A DNA stretch of 64,000 bases. It comes from [Clostridium] scindens (lineage in GTDB: Bacteria; Bacillota; Clostridia; Lachnospirales; Lachnospiraceae). The notes under the pieces were generated by a model that ran no database searches, was not told where the DNA came from, and worked only from the letters and a program-made list of their open reading frames with translations. The stretch lies in NCBI RefSeq assembly GCF_019597925.1, contig NZ_CP080442.1, positions 289,001-353,000 on the forward strand, in the 5' to 3' direction. This document shows positions 42,928 to 51,835 of the stretch, piece by piece. Every line of letters begins with the position of its first letter. Position 1 is the first letter of the stretch. The translations under genes were made by a program, and so were the position numbers.

Positions 42928-43440
42928 ATGGATGAACAAAGGAAAGAAGCAGTTGGGCGATTAAAAACGGCATCTCCGTTAGAGGCGACACAGATTTTAC
43001 AGCAGATGGAACTTTATGATGCGAAGTCTTCTCAGGAAGTCATCGATGAGGTGTACGTGCAGTTCAAGTCTGGTGAAAATATGAAAGATGAAGTGCTTAA
43101 GCCGGTCTTTATGTCTGTGGTTGACGGCCTTCTGGAGGCTACGGCAGGAGGGCGCGCCGCGCGTAAAAAGGGGCTGACTGCCTCCCGGGTCCTGCAGGAG
43201 TGCGAGCGTTTTTCCTATAATAATGAACCCAATAATGGTACTTATGTAAATGGCTATACAGAGTATAAAAATGCAAAAGAATTCGATGATGTGAATCCGA
43301 ATATGACTCAGCAGTATAATGGCGAGAGTAGAAAAAAAGTTTTGAAGATAAGGCCGCTATGGATAAGTATAAGCGGGATAGACTTAAAGGTGAGAAAACA
43401 TTGCATGACGATTATACTGGCAAAGATAATCTCTATCTAA
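42928..43440 (+). CDS. HNH-like protein, N-terminal piece (frameshifted)
   Basis: A helical N-terminal region (MDEQRKEAVGRLKTASPLEAT) that loses sense after NGESRKK at the A-run 43332-43338. A -1 shift there reads KKSFEDKAAMDKYKRDRLKG and continues smoothly into the 43359-44798 gene, so the two were one protein of about 620 residues. AGGAGG lies 8 bases before ATG 42928. Either one A has been lost from a run of eight, or the pieces are joined by slippage. Confidence 0.65.
   Translation: MDEQRKEAVGRLKTASPLEATQILQQMELYDAKSSQEVIDEVYVQFKSGENMKDEVLKPVFMSVVDGLLEATAGGRAARKKGLTASRVLQECERFSYNNEPNNGTYVNGYTEYKNAKEFDDVNPNMTQQYNGESRKKVLKIRPLWISISGIDLKVRKHCMTIILAKIISI
43332..43338 (+). other. A AAA AAA slippery run at the HNH gene frame junction
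   Basis: Seven A in zero-frame phase AGA AAA AAA. The -1 frame is the one that continues the HNH-like protein. It could be a programmed or accidental slippage site, a phase-variable tract or a sequence error. Confidence 0.5.
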
Positions 43441-44798
43441 GGCAGGATAATCCAAATAAGCGTTATAATGACGAAACACATAGAAAACAGGCTCAGCCGG
43501 ATCATATTGTGCCGTTAAAGCAGATACATGATAAATTCAAGTCTAATTATGCGCTTGATGATTCTGACATAAAAAGAATCGCCAATATCGAAGACAACTT
43601 TGCCGTTACCTCTGCTGAGATTAACCAGGTAAAAAAGGAGATGTCGAATAAAGAGTATATCAGATGGATGGAAGAGCATGGACAGCAACTGGATGCACAG
43701 ACAAGAAAGAACATGCTGGAACTTCAGAAAAGTGCCGAGAAGGCCGTCGATTCAAAGGCCAATGAAACTGTGGCGAAGAACCTCATGGGCAGGGGAGAAG
43801 TCAATAATGAAACTATGAAGGCCGCGATTGAGAGGTTTAAGCAAGAAAATGGCGGCGAGGCACCGACGAAGGAACAGCGTCAGGAGATAGAAGAACAGCT
43901 CCGCAAGGAAAAGACAGGCCAAATTCGCGGCACGGCTGCGAAGAATGCTGCAAGCCAGGCAAAGGACTATGCGGTCGGCAATCTAATCTTGTTTATAGTA
44001 AAGCCGATCTATTACGAAATCGGCGATATCTTTAAAAATGGCTTGCAGGAAGGCGTTGGAGCAGGTTCTGGCATGGAAGCGCTTAAGATACGTTTTGGAC
44101 GCGTTAAGCATCATGTCCTGACTCACGCGAAAGGATTCCTGGGGGATAATATCTGGGAATTTGTGAAAGGCTTTGTATCGTCGTTGATCGAGGGCATTGT
44201 AAGCCTATTTGTAGGAGTGTTCAAGCAGATTCTTAAAGTCATTAAGGAAGGCATTAAAATTTTCGTACAATCAGCAAAAGTACTTTTTGGCGAGGACTCA
44301 AAAGAGATGACGCCTGCCCAGAAGGGAGATGCCATCATTAAGATAATTGGAGGCAGCGTATTGGCGATATCAGGAGTCGCAGTCGAGTCGTTGCTGAATA
44401 AGATTGGAATCGGCGAGCCATGGTCGGTTGTTCTTGCGACAATGATATCAGGCATTGCATCCGCGTTATTTATGTATGTTCTTGATAAAGCGGATATCTT
44501 TAGCGCCAAAGCGGAGAACAGAAGGGATCGGATTATTGAAATATTTGATGAGCGGATCAAAGATATAAATGAAGCGGCTGAGACTTGCAATATCGTTGCT
44601 ATCGAGACCTTTAAGAAGCAGAGAGAACAGTTCGAGGAAATTAATGAAGAGATTGAGGAAGCATTAAAAACTAAGGATGCCGCCGCGATCAATGAGGGCT
44701 TATATCGTATGGCGGACTTCATGAATGTCGATCTTCCATATTCTAATACGGATGAATTTTGTGATTATATGGACTCTGATGACGCAATTTCTCTTTAA
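43359..44798 (+). CDS. HNH-endonuclease-like membrane protein, C-terminal piece
   Basis: A 479-codon piece. Near the start QPDHIVPLKQIHD carries an HNH-like Asp-His pair, and IEDNFAVTSAEINQVKKEMSN fits the distal part of that fold (about residues 45-105). A charged helical linker follows, then hydrophobic stretches at about 207-225, 265-305 and 325-375 that look membrane-associated. An acidic helical tail closes the protein. In-frame sequence continues upstream of the ATG at 43359 to the A-run. A nuclease attached to membrane helices would suit a defence effector or a toxin; this is inferred, and the final His of HNH is not clear. Confidence 0.6.
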   Translation: MDKYKRDRLKGEKTLHDDYTGKDNLYLRQDNPNKRYNDETHRKQAQPDHIVPLKQIHDKFKSNYALDDSDIKRIANIEDNFAVTSAEINQVKKEMSNKEYIRWMEEHGQQLDAQTRKNMLELQKSAEKAVDSKANETVAKNLMGRGEVNNETMKAAIERFKQENGGEAPTKEQRQEIEEQLRKEKTGQIRGTAAKNAASQAKDYAVGNLILFIVKPIYYEIGDIFKNGLQEGVGAGSGMEALKIRFGRVKHHVLTHAKGFLGDNIWEFVKGFVSSLIEGIVSLFVGVFKQILKVIKEGIKIFVQSAKVLFGEDSKEMTPAQKGDAIIKIIGGSVLAISGVAVESLLNKIGIGEPWSVVLATMISGIASALFMYVLDKADIFSAKAENRRDRIIEIFDERIKDINEAAETCNIVAIETFKKQREQFEEINEEIEEALKTKDAAAINEGLYRMADFMNVDLPYSNTDEFCDYMDSDDAISL

Positions 44799-44829
44799 AG
44801 TTAAAAGAGGAATAGGCAACTTGAGGTTA

Positions 44830-44876
44830 CCGGAAGTTGAGACTAATTTAAGTACAGGTTCGACTTCCGGATTTTT
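44830..44876 (+). terminator. Terminator of the riboswitch-WYL operon
   Basis: CCGGAAGTTGA pairs with TCGACTTCCGG (one G-U) around a loop of about 20 bases and is followed by ATTTTT. Confidence 0.7.
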
Positions 44877-44896
44877 CAAGTATAAGTTTTAAAAGT

Positions 44897-44925
44897 TTAT
44901 AAATTATTATTTTTTCTTGTATACT
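44897..44925 (+). promoter_or_regulatory. Probable promoter of the type IV restriction gene
   Basis: TATACT (44920-44925) preceded at 17 bases by a weak -35 TTATAA, in AT-rich sequence. It lies about 80 bases before the gene. Confidence 0.4.
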
Positions 44926-45007
44926 AGAAGCAAAAATAGATAGAGAAAGAATGGGCATTTAATTTATAAATATAATTTTATAAAAATGTATAGGAGTTTG
45001 TGGGAAT

Positions 45008-46195
45008 ATGAGAATATTTTCGTATGAAGAATTAGAAGATGCACCACTTATAATTGATGCAATATATAAGGGAGGTTCAGAGGGAAATATTAAGGATGAT
45101 CCGCTTAGTAGATTGCTTCCGAGGACATCGAATCAGGGCGGATTTCGAATTACACATAGGGCAGATGATCCAAGTATGCCAGCTTATGTTGTGATTTATA
45201 CATCTTTTTCTGAGATTGAATGGCCTGATTTTTTAGATATGGAAAATGGTGTCTTTCGTTATTATGGAGATAATAGAAAACCGGGAAGAGGTCTACATGA
45301 GACTTGGAAAAAGGGAAATTTGCTTCTGAAAACTGTGTTTACATGGTTAAATGAGAATGGCGAAAGTTTAAAAAAGATACCGCCGTTTTTGATTTTTAAG
45401 AAAGCGGAAGAAGGGAGAGATGTACAATTTTTAGGACTTGCAGCACCAGGCAATAATAATCTTCCCCCAGATAGGGAACTTGTTGCTTTTTGGAGAACGA
45501 ATAAGCAACAAAGGTTTCAAAATTACGAAGCGTATTTTACAGTATTAGATACTGGAGATGAGGAAATATCAAAAAAATGGTTAAATTCTTTGGTTTATGA
45601 ATATGAAAAGAATATTGAATATGCTCCCAGGTGCTGGCGATATTTCATTGAGTTAGGGAGATTAGGTGTTAGAGCATTGAAGGCACCAAAAGTAACGATG
45701 GTGCGCAAGAAAAGTGAACAAATTCCCAATACAGTTGAGGAAATGAAACTGATACAATTTATTCATGATTACTATATTAATAATCCTTACGGCTTTGAAA
45801 AATGTGCAATAGAAATTATGCGTTTAATAGATAAAAATTTTGTTGATTTTGATTTGACGCGGCCATGGCGTGATGGTGGCAAGGATGCAATGGGGAAATA
45901 TCGAATAGGAACTGAGACGAACAACTTGCATGTTGAATGTGCGCTCGAGGCTAAGTGTTATAATCAGAACCATGCTGTCGGAGTGAAAGAAATGTCCAGG
46001 CTAATATCAAGAATTAGATATAGACAATTTGGAATTATGGTTACAACAAGTTATATTCATGAACAGGCCTATAAAGAAGTTGTTGAAGATGATCACCCTA
46101 TACTAATAATAGCAGGTAAAGATATTGCAGATGTTTTAAGAAATAATGGAATAGATTCTCAATCAATAGGTATTTGGTTAGATTCTATAGGTTAG
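45008..46195 (+). CDS. AspBHI-like type IV (modified-cytosine-dependent) restriction endonuclease
   Basis: A 395-residue enzyme. The N-terminal half matches the SRA-like recognition domain of AspBHI (RITHRADDPSMPAYVVIYT, FRYYGDNRKPGRGLHETWKKGN, FLGLAAPG), which reads modified cytosine. The C-terminal half (about 245-395) is a Mrr-type PD-(D/E)xK nuclease with Asp in RPWRDGGKDAMGKYRIG and the ExK as LEAKCY. It would cut incoming DNA carrying 5-methyl- or hydroxymethyl-cytosine. It is monocistronic, more AT-rich than its flanks and sits just after the WYL operon, so this is a second defence locus. The start ATG at 45008 follows TAGGAGTTTG. Confidence 0.88.
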   Translation: MRIFSYEELEDAPLIIDAIYKGGSEGNIKDDPLSRLLPRTSNQGGFRITHRADDPSMPAYVVIYTSFSEIEWPDFLDMENGVFRYYGDNRKPGRGLHETWKKGNLLLKTVFTWLNENGESLKKIPPFLIFKKAEEGRDVQFLGLAAPGNNNLPPDRELVAFWRTNKQQRFQNYEAYFTVLDTGDEEISKKWLNSLVYEYEKNIEYAPRCWRYFIELGRLGVRALKAPKVTMVRKKSEQIPNTVEEMKLIQFIHDYYINNPYGFEKCAIEIMRLIDKNFVDFDLTRPWRDGGKDAMGKYRIGTETNNLHVECALEAKCYNQNHAVGVKEMSRLISRIRYRQFGIMVTTSYIHEQAYKEVVEDDHPILIIAGKDIADVLRNNGIDSQSIGIWLDSIG

Positions 46196-46310
46196 ATATA
46201 TTGCTTGTGCATATGAATTGTGATTAAATCTTAATGAACGGATAAAGAATGCAAAGTCTGCTATATTATATAGATATTTTATAGAAATCTACAAAAAGGA
46301 GGATGCCCCC

Positions 46311-46850
46311 ATGTACTATGCAACAGACTACATATCGCCCCTGGGCCGTGTCAAGCTCGCCGCTGATGGCGAAGCCCTGATAGGCCTGTGGCTGGAAGGA
46401 CAAAAGTACTTTGGCGGGAAAGTCAAAGAAGAATTCGTGGAGAATAGAAGCCTCCCGGTTCTGGAAAATGCGAAGGACTGGCTGGACCGGTATTTTGCGG
46501 GGAAGAAGCCGAAGATATCCGAACTGCCGCTTGCGCCGATGGGAAGCGCATTCCAGCGAGGCGTATGGGAACTTCTCTGCGAGATTCCCTATGGGCAGGT
46601 CACCACTTATGGGGAGATCGCGAAAAAGATAGCGGCGAGGATGGGAAAAAGCAGCATGTCCGGCCAGGCGGTCGGAGGGGCGGTCGGCCACAATCCGATC
46701 TCTATCATCATTCCCTGCCACCGGGTTGTAGGCGCAAACGGGAGCCTGACCGGGTATGCAGGCGGGATTGAGAAAAAGGTAAAACTGCTGGAGCACGAAG
46801 GCGTGGATCTGCAGAAATTTTTTATTCCCCAAAAGGGGACGGCACTATAA
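46311..46850 (+). CDS. ogt: Methylated-DNA-[protein]-cysteine S-methyltransferase
   Basis: A 179-residue suicide DNA-repair protein that removes O6-alkyl groups from guanine. The active-site IPCHRVVG (about 126-133) and the HTH region PYGQVTTYGEIA are intact, preceded by the N-terminal ribonuclease-like domain. AAGGAGGATG precedes the ATG. It stands alone. Confidence 0.95.
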   Translation: MYYATDYISPLGRVKLAADGEALIGLWLEGQKYFGGKVKEEFVENRSLPVLENAKDWLDRYFAGKKPKISELPLAPMGSAFQRGVWELLCEIPYGQVTTYGEIAKKIAARMGKSSMSGQAVGGAVGHNPISIIIPCHRVVGANGSLTGYAGGIEKKVKLLEHEGVDLQKFFIPQKGTAL

Positions 46851-46894
46851 TTTACAGCAGACCAGTATAGAATAGCAGGAAGGAGGAAGAGAGC

Positions 46895-46921
46895 ATGGGG
46901 ATTTGGACAGAAAAGCACTAG
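46895..46921 (+). CDS. Eight-codon leader-like ORF
   Basis: ATG plus seven codons (MGIWTEKH) and a TAG, with a strong AAGGAGGAAG site. Immediately afterwards comes an 11-bp hairpin, and the frame is the same as that of the hydrolase gene start at 46997. It may be a leader peptide or the broken start of an older gene. I have no evidence for function. Confidence 0.3.
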   Translation: MGIWTEKH

Positions 46922-46954
46922 CAGCAAGGCGTTAGTGTTTCGTACGCCTTGCTG
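46922..46954 (+). promoter_or_regulatory. Perfect 11-bp hairpin upstream of the hydrolase gene
   Basis: CAGCAAGGCGT pairs with ACGCCTTGCTG around an 11-base loop. No T-run follows, so it is not a normal terminator. It lies between the eight-codon ORF and the hydrolase ribosome site. Confidence 0.5.
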
Positions 46955-46996
46955 ATCAGGGAACTAAGGGACAGACCAATGATTAGGAGGCAAACG

Positions 46997-47743
46997 ATGT
47001 CATATTTTTATTACCAGTCAAAAAGGATTTATTACACCGAATCAGGAAATGGAGCACCTGTATTATTTTTGCATGGCAATACTGCATCTTCCAAAATGTT
47101 TGAATTATTATTGCCCTTATATGAAGAACGGTTCCATGTGATTCTCATTGATTTCCTGGGGCATGGGAGATCAGACCGCCTGGAGAAGTTTCCGGCGGAT
47201 CTCTGGATGGAGGAGGCCAGACAGACCACTGCGCTGCTTGCGTATCTTAAACTGGGTAAGGTGAGCCTGGTGGGAACCAGCGGAGGCGCGTGGGCGGCAA
47301 TCAATGCGGCCTTGGAGCGGCCAGACCTGGTTGGCAAAGTAGTGGCGGATAGTTTTGACGGCCGGACGCTGGCGGATGATTTCGCAAGGAATCTTGTCCT
47401 AGAACGGGCAAGCGCCAAGAAGGACGAGATGGGAGTCGGATTCTACAAGTGGTGTCAGGGAGACGACTGGGAGCGCGTGGTTGACATGGACACAGAAGCC
47501 ATGATCCAGTGCGCTGAAAAGAAACTGCCGTTATTCATTAAGCCGTTGAATGAATTAAAGGTACCGCTTCTTCTTATGGGCAGCGAGGAGGACGAGATGT
47601 GCAGGAAGGATTTTCTGGAAGAGTATGATGCAATTGCGAAAGAAACCGGCGCGCAGATTCAGGTATTTCCTACAGGGAATCATCCGGCGCTCCTTTCCAA
47701 TGCAGAGCGGGCGGCGGAAGCCATTGGCAGATTTCTTAAATAG
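46997..47743 (+). CDS. Alpha/beta hydrolase
   Basis: A 249-residue alpha/beta-hydrolase-fold enzyme. The oxyanion region FLHGNTASSKMF, the nucleophile elbow GTSGGAW (Ser about 88-90), an acid in MGSEEDEM and the final His in GNHPALLS form a complete triad. The substrate is unknown. ATG 46997 has TAGGAGG 7 bases upstream; a longer reading to 46949 crosses the upstream hairpin. Confidence 0.85.
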   Translation: MSYFYYQSKRIYYTESGNGAPVLFLHGNTASSKMFELLLPLYEERFHVILIDFLGHGRSDRLEKFPADLWMEEARQTTALLAYLKLGKVSLVGTSGGAWAAINAALERPDLVGKVVADSFDGRTLADDFARNLVLERASAKKDEMGVGFYKWCQGDDWERVVDMDTEAMIQCAEKKLPLFIKPLNELKVPLLLMGSEEDEMCRKDFLEEYDAIAKETGAQIQVFPTGNHPALLSNAERAAEAIGRFLK

Positions 47744-47759
47744 TATGAATTAAGAGAAG

Positions 47760-47790
47760 GGATGGAACATTTGGATGTTCCATCCTTTTT
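47760..47790 (+). terminator. Terminator of the hydrolase gene
   Basis: GGATGGAACAT pairs perfectly with ATGTTCCATCC around TTGG and is followed by five T. Confidence 0.92.
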
Positions 47791-47819
47791 GCGGTTATAG
47801 GAAAAGCAAAACAGTAATA

Positions 47820-47848
47820 TTGACATACAATGGTTTTGGTGCTATGTT
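47820..47848 (+). promoter_or_regulatory. Promoter of the secDF-ktr operon
   Basis: TTGACA (47820-47825), 17 bases, TATGTT (47843-47848), about 30 bases before the small membrane protein gene. Confidence 0.7.
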
Positions 47849-47879
47849 TTAGGTAATTCGAAGGAAGGGAGGAAGAAAG

Positions 47880-48305
47880 ATGGGGCATAAGCTGAAAGTA
47901 ATTCTTACAGTCATCTTAATTGCAAGTTTGGGCATTTTTCTATCTTCCGGTCTTCAATTCTACGACACGGATAATGACGCAGGCAGTTCTTTGGGGCAGG
48001 AAAGGCGGGGCACATTATCCCAGGCGGACTATACGGACGGCAATGGCATGCATGTCTTAGACGGAGGCTGTATAAGCACGGAAAAAGAGACAGAAGCGGT
48101 CTGTTCGCAGATATTCCAGAGCCTCAAGAATCTTCAGAGGCTGCCAGTCTGGTTTTACGCATTTATCCTACTCTCTATATGCATCTGGCAGAAGAGGGCA
48201 TTTTTGTCATATCTGCAATTCTATTTATTTCCTTTGGCACGATTCTTGTGCGAACTGTGTATCCGATTAGAAAAAGACGGGAAGAAACGGGACTTTGCTT
48301 TCTAA
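47880..48305 (+). CDS. Small membrane protein of unknown function
   Basis: A 141-residue protein with an N-terminal membrane segment (about 5-24), an extracellular-looking polar region (25-90) containing three Cys, and a second hydrophobic region (about 94-112). No family recognised. GGGAGGAAG precedes the ATG. It lies 33 bases before secDF behind a shared promoter, so it may help at the translocon, but this is only context. Confidence 0.6.
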   Translation: MGHKLKVILTVILIASLGIFLSSGLQFYDTDNDAGSSLGQERRGTLSQADYTDGNGMHVLDGGCISTEKETEAVCSQIFQSLKNLQRLPVWFYAFILLSICIWQKRAFLSYLQFYLFPLARFLCELCIRLEKDGKKRDFAF

Positions 48306-48338
48306 CTCTTATATTTATAGAAAGAAAGCAGGGAAGAA

Positions 48339-50516
48339 ATGAAGAATAAAAAATTAAATATTTGGATTGCTCTTGGGGTAATCTTTCTTTTTGTGTACCT
48401 CGCAGTCTTCGGCTGTGGGGGCGGCATCAAGGGAATCCGGGATATGCGCTTTGGCATAGATATCCGGGGCGGCGTGGAGGCCGTATTTGAGCCGGCAGGA
48501 ACGAAGGAAAAGCCGACAAAGGCGGAACTGGAAATGGCAAGGGAAGTCATCGAGACCCGTCTGGATGCCCAGAATATTCTGGACCGGGAGGTGACGGTGG
48601 ATGAAAAGGCAGGCAACATTATCGTCAGGTTCCCATGGAAATCCGATGAAAAGGACTTTGACCCGGAAACCGCTATTCAGGAATTAGGCCAGATGGCAGA
48701 GCTAACGTTCCGCGGGCCTGACGGCACCGTGTATGTAAAAGGCTCGGATGTAGCCAGAAGCCGGGCGGCGCTGGATGAGCAGAAGCGAAACATCGTGGAA
48801 CTGGAGTTTACCAGCAAGGGCGCGGAAAAATTTGCCGATGCCACGGAGGAACTGGCAGGGCAGAATATGGGAATCTACATGGATGAGGAGATGATCTCCA
48901 ATCCGATGGTGAATGGGAAGATTACAGGCGGGAAGGCTGAGATCACAGGGATGGCCTCCAAGGAGGAGAGCCAGGATCTTGCGGATAAGATTAATTCCGG
49001 GGCGCTGCCATTCTCCATGGAGACGACGAATTACAATACCATCAGTCCTACGCTTGGAGGCCGGGCGCTGAATGCGATGGCGGTAGCGGCAGGGATCACG
49101 ATGGTTCTGATCTGTCTCTTCATGGTTGCGTGGTACCGGCTCCCGGGCATCATCAGCTGCCTGACGCTGGCCTTTCAGATCGCGCTGCAGATTCTGGCTA
49201 TCTCGGTGCCGCAGTATACGATCACCCTTCCGGGCATTGCGGGGCTGATCCTGTCGGGAGGCATGGCTGTAGATGCCAACATCATTATCAGTGAGAGGAT
49301 CAGCGAAGAATTGAAGAAAGGAAGTTCCGTGAAACGGGCGGTTAAGAGCGGGTACCAAAGGGCATTTTCTTCTGTTCTGGACGGAAATATCACGACGGCG
49401 GCCGTGGCGGGCATTTTGATGATATTTGGCTCTGGCACGATGCTAAGCTTCGGATATACGCTGCTGACTGGCGTGATCATCAATCTGCTGGCAGGCGTGT
49501 GGATGTCCAGAAGCATGCTGAACTCGGTAATCCGGTACGGCTTTTTTAACCGGGAGAAGTGGTTTTGCAAAAAACGTGATAAGAAGGTGCTGCATTTTAC
49601 TGAGGCAAAGCGGTATTTCTTCCTGGCCAGCATTGCTGTCATCGTCTCTGGAACCATATGGAGCGCGGCAAATGGCGTGAAGCTGGATACCCAGTTTACT
49701 GGAGGCGTCATTTTAAAATACACTTACTCCGGGAAGGCGGATACCGGACAGATACAACAGAAAGTGGAGGATATCGCAGACAGAAGCGTCAGCGTCCAGA
49801 CATCGGAAGATCCCTCTACAGGGGAGAAGAAACTGGTACTGACGCTGGCGGGAAAGAACGGGCTGTCTCCGGATCAGCAGAAGCAGATACTCAATACGCT
49901 GAATGAAGGGAAGGATAATCAGTTTCAGACTTCCGAGACGTATGCGGTGGAGCCCTATATCGGAGCAAAGGCACTGAAAAATTCCATCATAGCGATCATA
50001 CTTTCTTTTCTTTTTATTATTGTATATATCCGCCTGCGCTTCTCTTCGCTTGGGGGACTGGCAGCCGGGGTTACGGCGGTTCTGGCGCTTATGCATGATA
50101 TCTGCATTGTGCTGTTCGTATTTGGGATATTCCGGATACCGCTGAACGATGCGTTTGTGGCGGTGACGCTGACGATCATCGGGTATTCCATCAATGATAC
50201 GATCGTATTGTATGATCGGATCCGCGAGCACAGGAATACGATGAAAAGGAAAGGAACTCTGGCAGAACTGGTGGATCTTAGCACGACGGAAACTCTGGGG
50301 CGGTCGATTAACACGGCATTTACCGTGACCTTGTGTGCATTTATTATTCTGGCTGCCTCGATCGTCTACCAGATGGAATCTATCACGAAGTTCTCCCTTC
50401 CGCTTCTTGCGGGGCTGGTATCGGGATGCTATTCGTCAATCTGCATCGCCGCGCCTCTGTGGGTATGGTGGGAAGAACAGGTTCAAAAACGGAAGACAGG
50501 GATGAAAAAGAAATGA
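48339..50516 (+). CDS. secDF: Protein translocase accessory protein SecDF (fused)
   Basis: A 725-residue fusion of SecD and SecF, the proton-driven RND-type partner of SecYEG that helps pull proteins across the membrane. The SecD part has FGIDIRGGVEAVFEP, the extracellular P1-type domain, and GMAVDANIIISERI; the SecF part starts near 440 with LDTQFTGGVILKYTY and has ALMHDICIVLFVFG and TIIGYSINDTIVLYDRIREH. About twelve membrane segments are expected. GAAAGCAGGGAAG precedes the ATG. Confidence 0.95.
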   Translation: MKNKKLNIWIALGVIFLFVYLAVFGCGGGIKGIRDMRFGIDIRGGVEAVFEPAGTKEKPTKAELEMAREVIETRLDAQNILDREVTVDEKAGNIIVRFPWKSDEKDFDPETAIQELGQMAELTFRGPDGTVYVKGSDVARSRAALDEQKRNIVELEFTSKGAEKFADATEELAGQNMGIYMDEEMISNPMVNGKITGGKAEITGMASKEESQDLADKINSGALPFSMETTNYNTISPTLGGRALNAMAVAAGITMVLICLFMVAWYRLPGIISCLTLAFQIALQILAISVPQYTITLPGIAGLILSGGMAVDANIIISERISEELKKGSSVKRAVKSGYQRAFSSVLDGNITTAAVAGILMIFGSGTMLSFGYTLLTGVIINLLAGVWMSRSMLNSVIRYGFFNREKWFCKKRDKKVLHFTEAKRYFFLASIAVIVSGTIWSAANGVKLDTQFTGGVILKYTYSGKADTGQIQQKVEDIADRSVSVQTSEDPSTGEKKLVLTLAGKNGLSPDQQKQILNTLNEGKDNQFQTSETYAVEPYIGAKALKNSIIAIILSFLFIIVYIRLRFSSLGGLAAGVTAVLALMHDICIVLFVFGIFRIPLNDAFVAVTLTIIGYSINDTIVLYDRIREHRNTMKRKGTLAELVDLSTTETLGRSINTAFTVTLCAFIILAASIVYQMESITKFSLPLLAGLVSGCYSSICIAAPLWVWWEEQVQKRKTGMKKK

Positions 50517-51817
50517 AGAATATAAAATTATTTTTTAGAAATCAGCCGCCGGGGCGGCTCATTGCATCGGGATTCGCGCTTGTAATCCTGCTGGGAGCAT
50601 TCCTGCTTCTACTTCCAGTTTCCATAAAAGACGGAGCAGAAGTATCTGTGATCGACGCGCTCTTTACTTCCACCAGCGCTGTCTGCGTGACTGGACTGAT
50701 CGCGACGGATATCGCGGATCATTTTACCGTATTCGGTCAGGCGGTGGTGGCGATCCTGATTCAGGTCGGAGGCCTGGGCGTCACATCGATCGGCGTAGGC
50801 CTGGTGCTGGCGGCAGGCAAGCGGGTTGGCATTAAGAGCAGGGTACTGGTCAAGGAAGCGCTGAATGTGGATACCTACAAAGGAATCGTAAGGCTGGTGA
50901 AGGCAGTACTCATGATGACCCTGTGCTTTGAGGCAGGAGGGGCGCTTCTTAGCTTCCTGGTATTCAGCCAGGATTACGCGCCGCTGCATGCGGCGGGGAT
51001 CAGTCTCTTCCATTCCATCGCCGCGTTTAACAACTCAGGATTCGATATCCTGGGAGGGCTGCAGAACCTGATCCCCTATCAGGATGACGTTCTGCTGAAT
51101 CTGACCACATGTACGTTGATCATTTTTGGAGGCCTGGGCTTTCTGGTGATTCTGGACGTATTAAAGCAGAGACGGTTTCGCAGGCTGGCCCTGCACTCGA
51201 AAGTGGTGATCGTGACCAGTCTGGCCTTGCTGGCTGTGGGAACGGTCTTATTGAAGGCAACGGAAGATATTACATGGCTGGGCGCCTTCTTCCAGAGTGT
51301 TTCCGCAAGGACGGCGGGATTCTCCACGTACCCGATCGGACAATTTACCAATGCGGGCTTATTCACCCTGTGCGTGCTGATGTTCATCGGCGCGTCGCCC
51401 GGCTCTACCGGAGGCGGTATCAAGACCAGTACCTTCTTCGTGATATTTCAGGAGATACGGGGCATGTGCACGAAGAAAACGGTCCACGCCTTCCACCGGA
51501 GCATCTCCAGGCAGAATGTTTCAAAAGCATTTATGATCACGATTCTTTCTGGCACGGTCGTAGGCATTGCGGTATTTTTGATGTGCATTCTGGAACCGGA
51601 TTTCAGTTTCATGCAACTCTTCTTTGAAGTGATCTCCGCGTTTGGAACGGTGGGGCTCTCTACCGGAATTACGCCAGATCTAAGCGTGGCAGGGAAGGCT
51701 GTGATCATCCTGGTCATGTTTACGGGAAGAGTCGGGGCGTTCACCCTGCTGTCTATGTGGGTGAACCGGGCAGAACCGAATGCCCGGTATTCAGAAGAAA
51801 CAATATCAGTAGGTTAA
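50513..51817 (+). CDS. ktrB: Potassium uptake membrane subunit KtrB/TrkH family
   Basis: A 434-residue channel-like membrane protein. The four selectivity-filter repeats are visible as TSTSAVCVTGL, AFNNSGFD, SARTAGFST and SAFGTVGLS. The short length fits KtrB rather than TrkH. ATG 50513 overlaps the secDF stop by ATGA, implying translational coupling; longer upstream readings lie inside secDF. It works with the KtrA regulator encoded next. Confidence 0.92.
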   Translation: MKNIKLFFRNQPPGRLIASGFALVILLGAFLLLLPVSIKDGAEVSVIDALFTSTSAVCVTGLIATDIADHFTVFGQAVVAILIQVGGLGVTSIGVGLVLAAGKRVGIKSRVLVKEALNVDTYKGIVRLVKAVLMMTLCFEAGGALLSFLVFSQDYAPLHAAGISLFHSIAAFNNSGFDILGGLQNLIPYQDDVLLNLTTCTLIIFGGLGFLVILDVLKQRRFRRLALHSKVVIVTSLALLAVGTVLLKATEDITWLGAFFQSVSARTAGFSTYPIGQFTNAGLFTLCVLMFIGASPGSTGGGIKTSTFFVIFQEIRGMCTKKTVHAFHRSISRQNVSKAFMITILSGTVVGIAVFLMCILEPDFSFMQLFFEVISAFGTVGLSTGITPDLSVAGKAVIILVMFTGRVGAFTLLSMWVNRAEPNARYSEETISVG

Positions 51818-51835
51818 TCAATGAGGTGAATGAAT

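Noticed and set aside
46922..46954. Perfect 11-bp hairpin as an intrinsic terminator of ogt.
   Set aside because: No T-run follows it on the plus strand.
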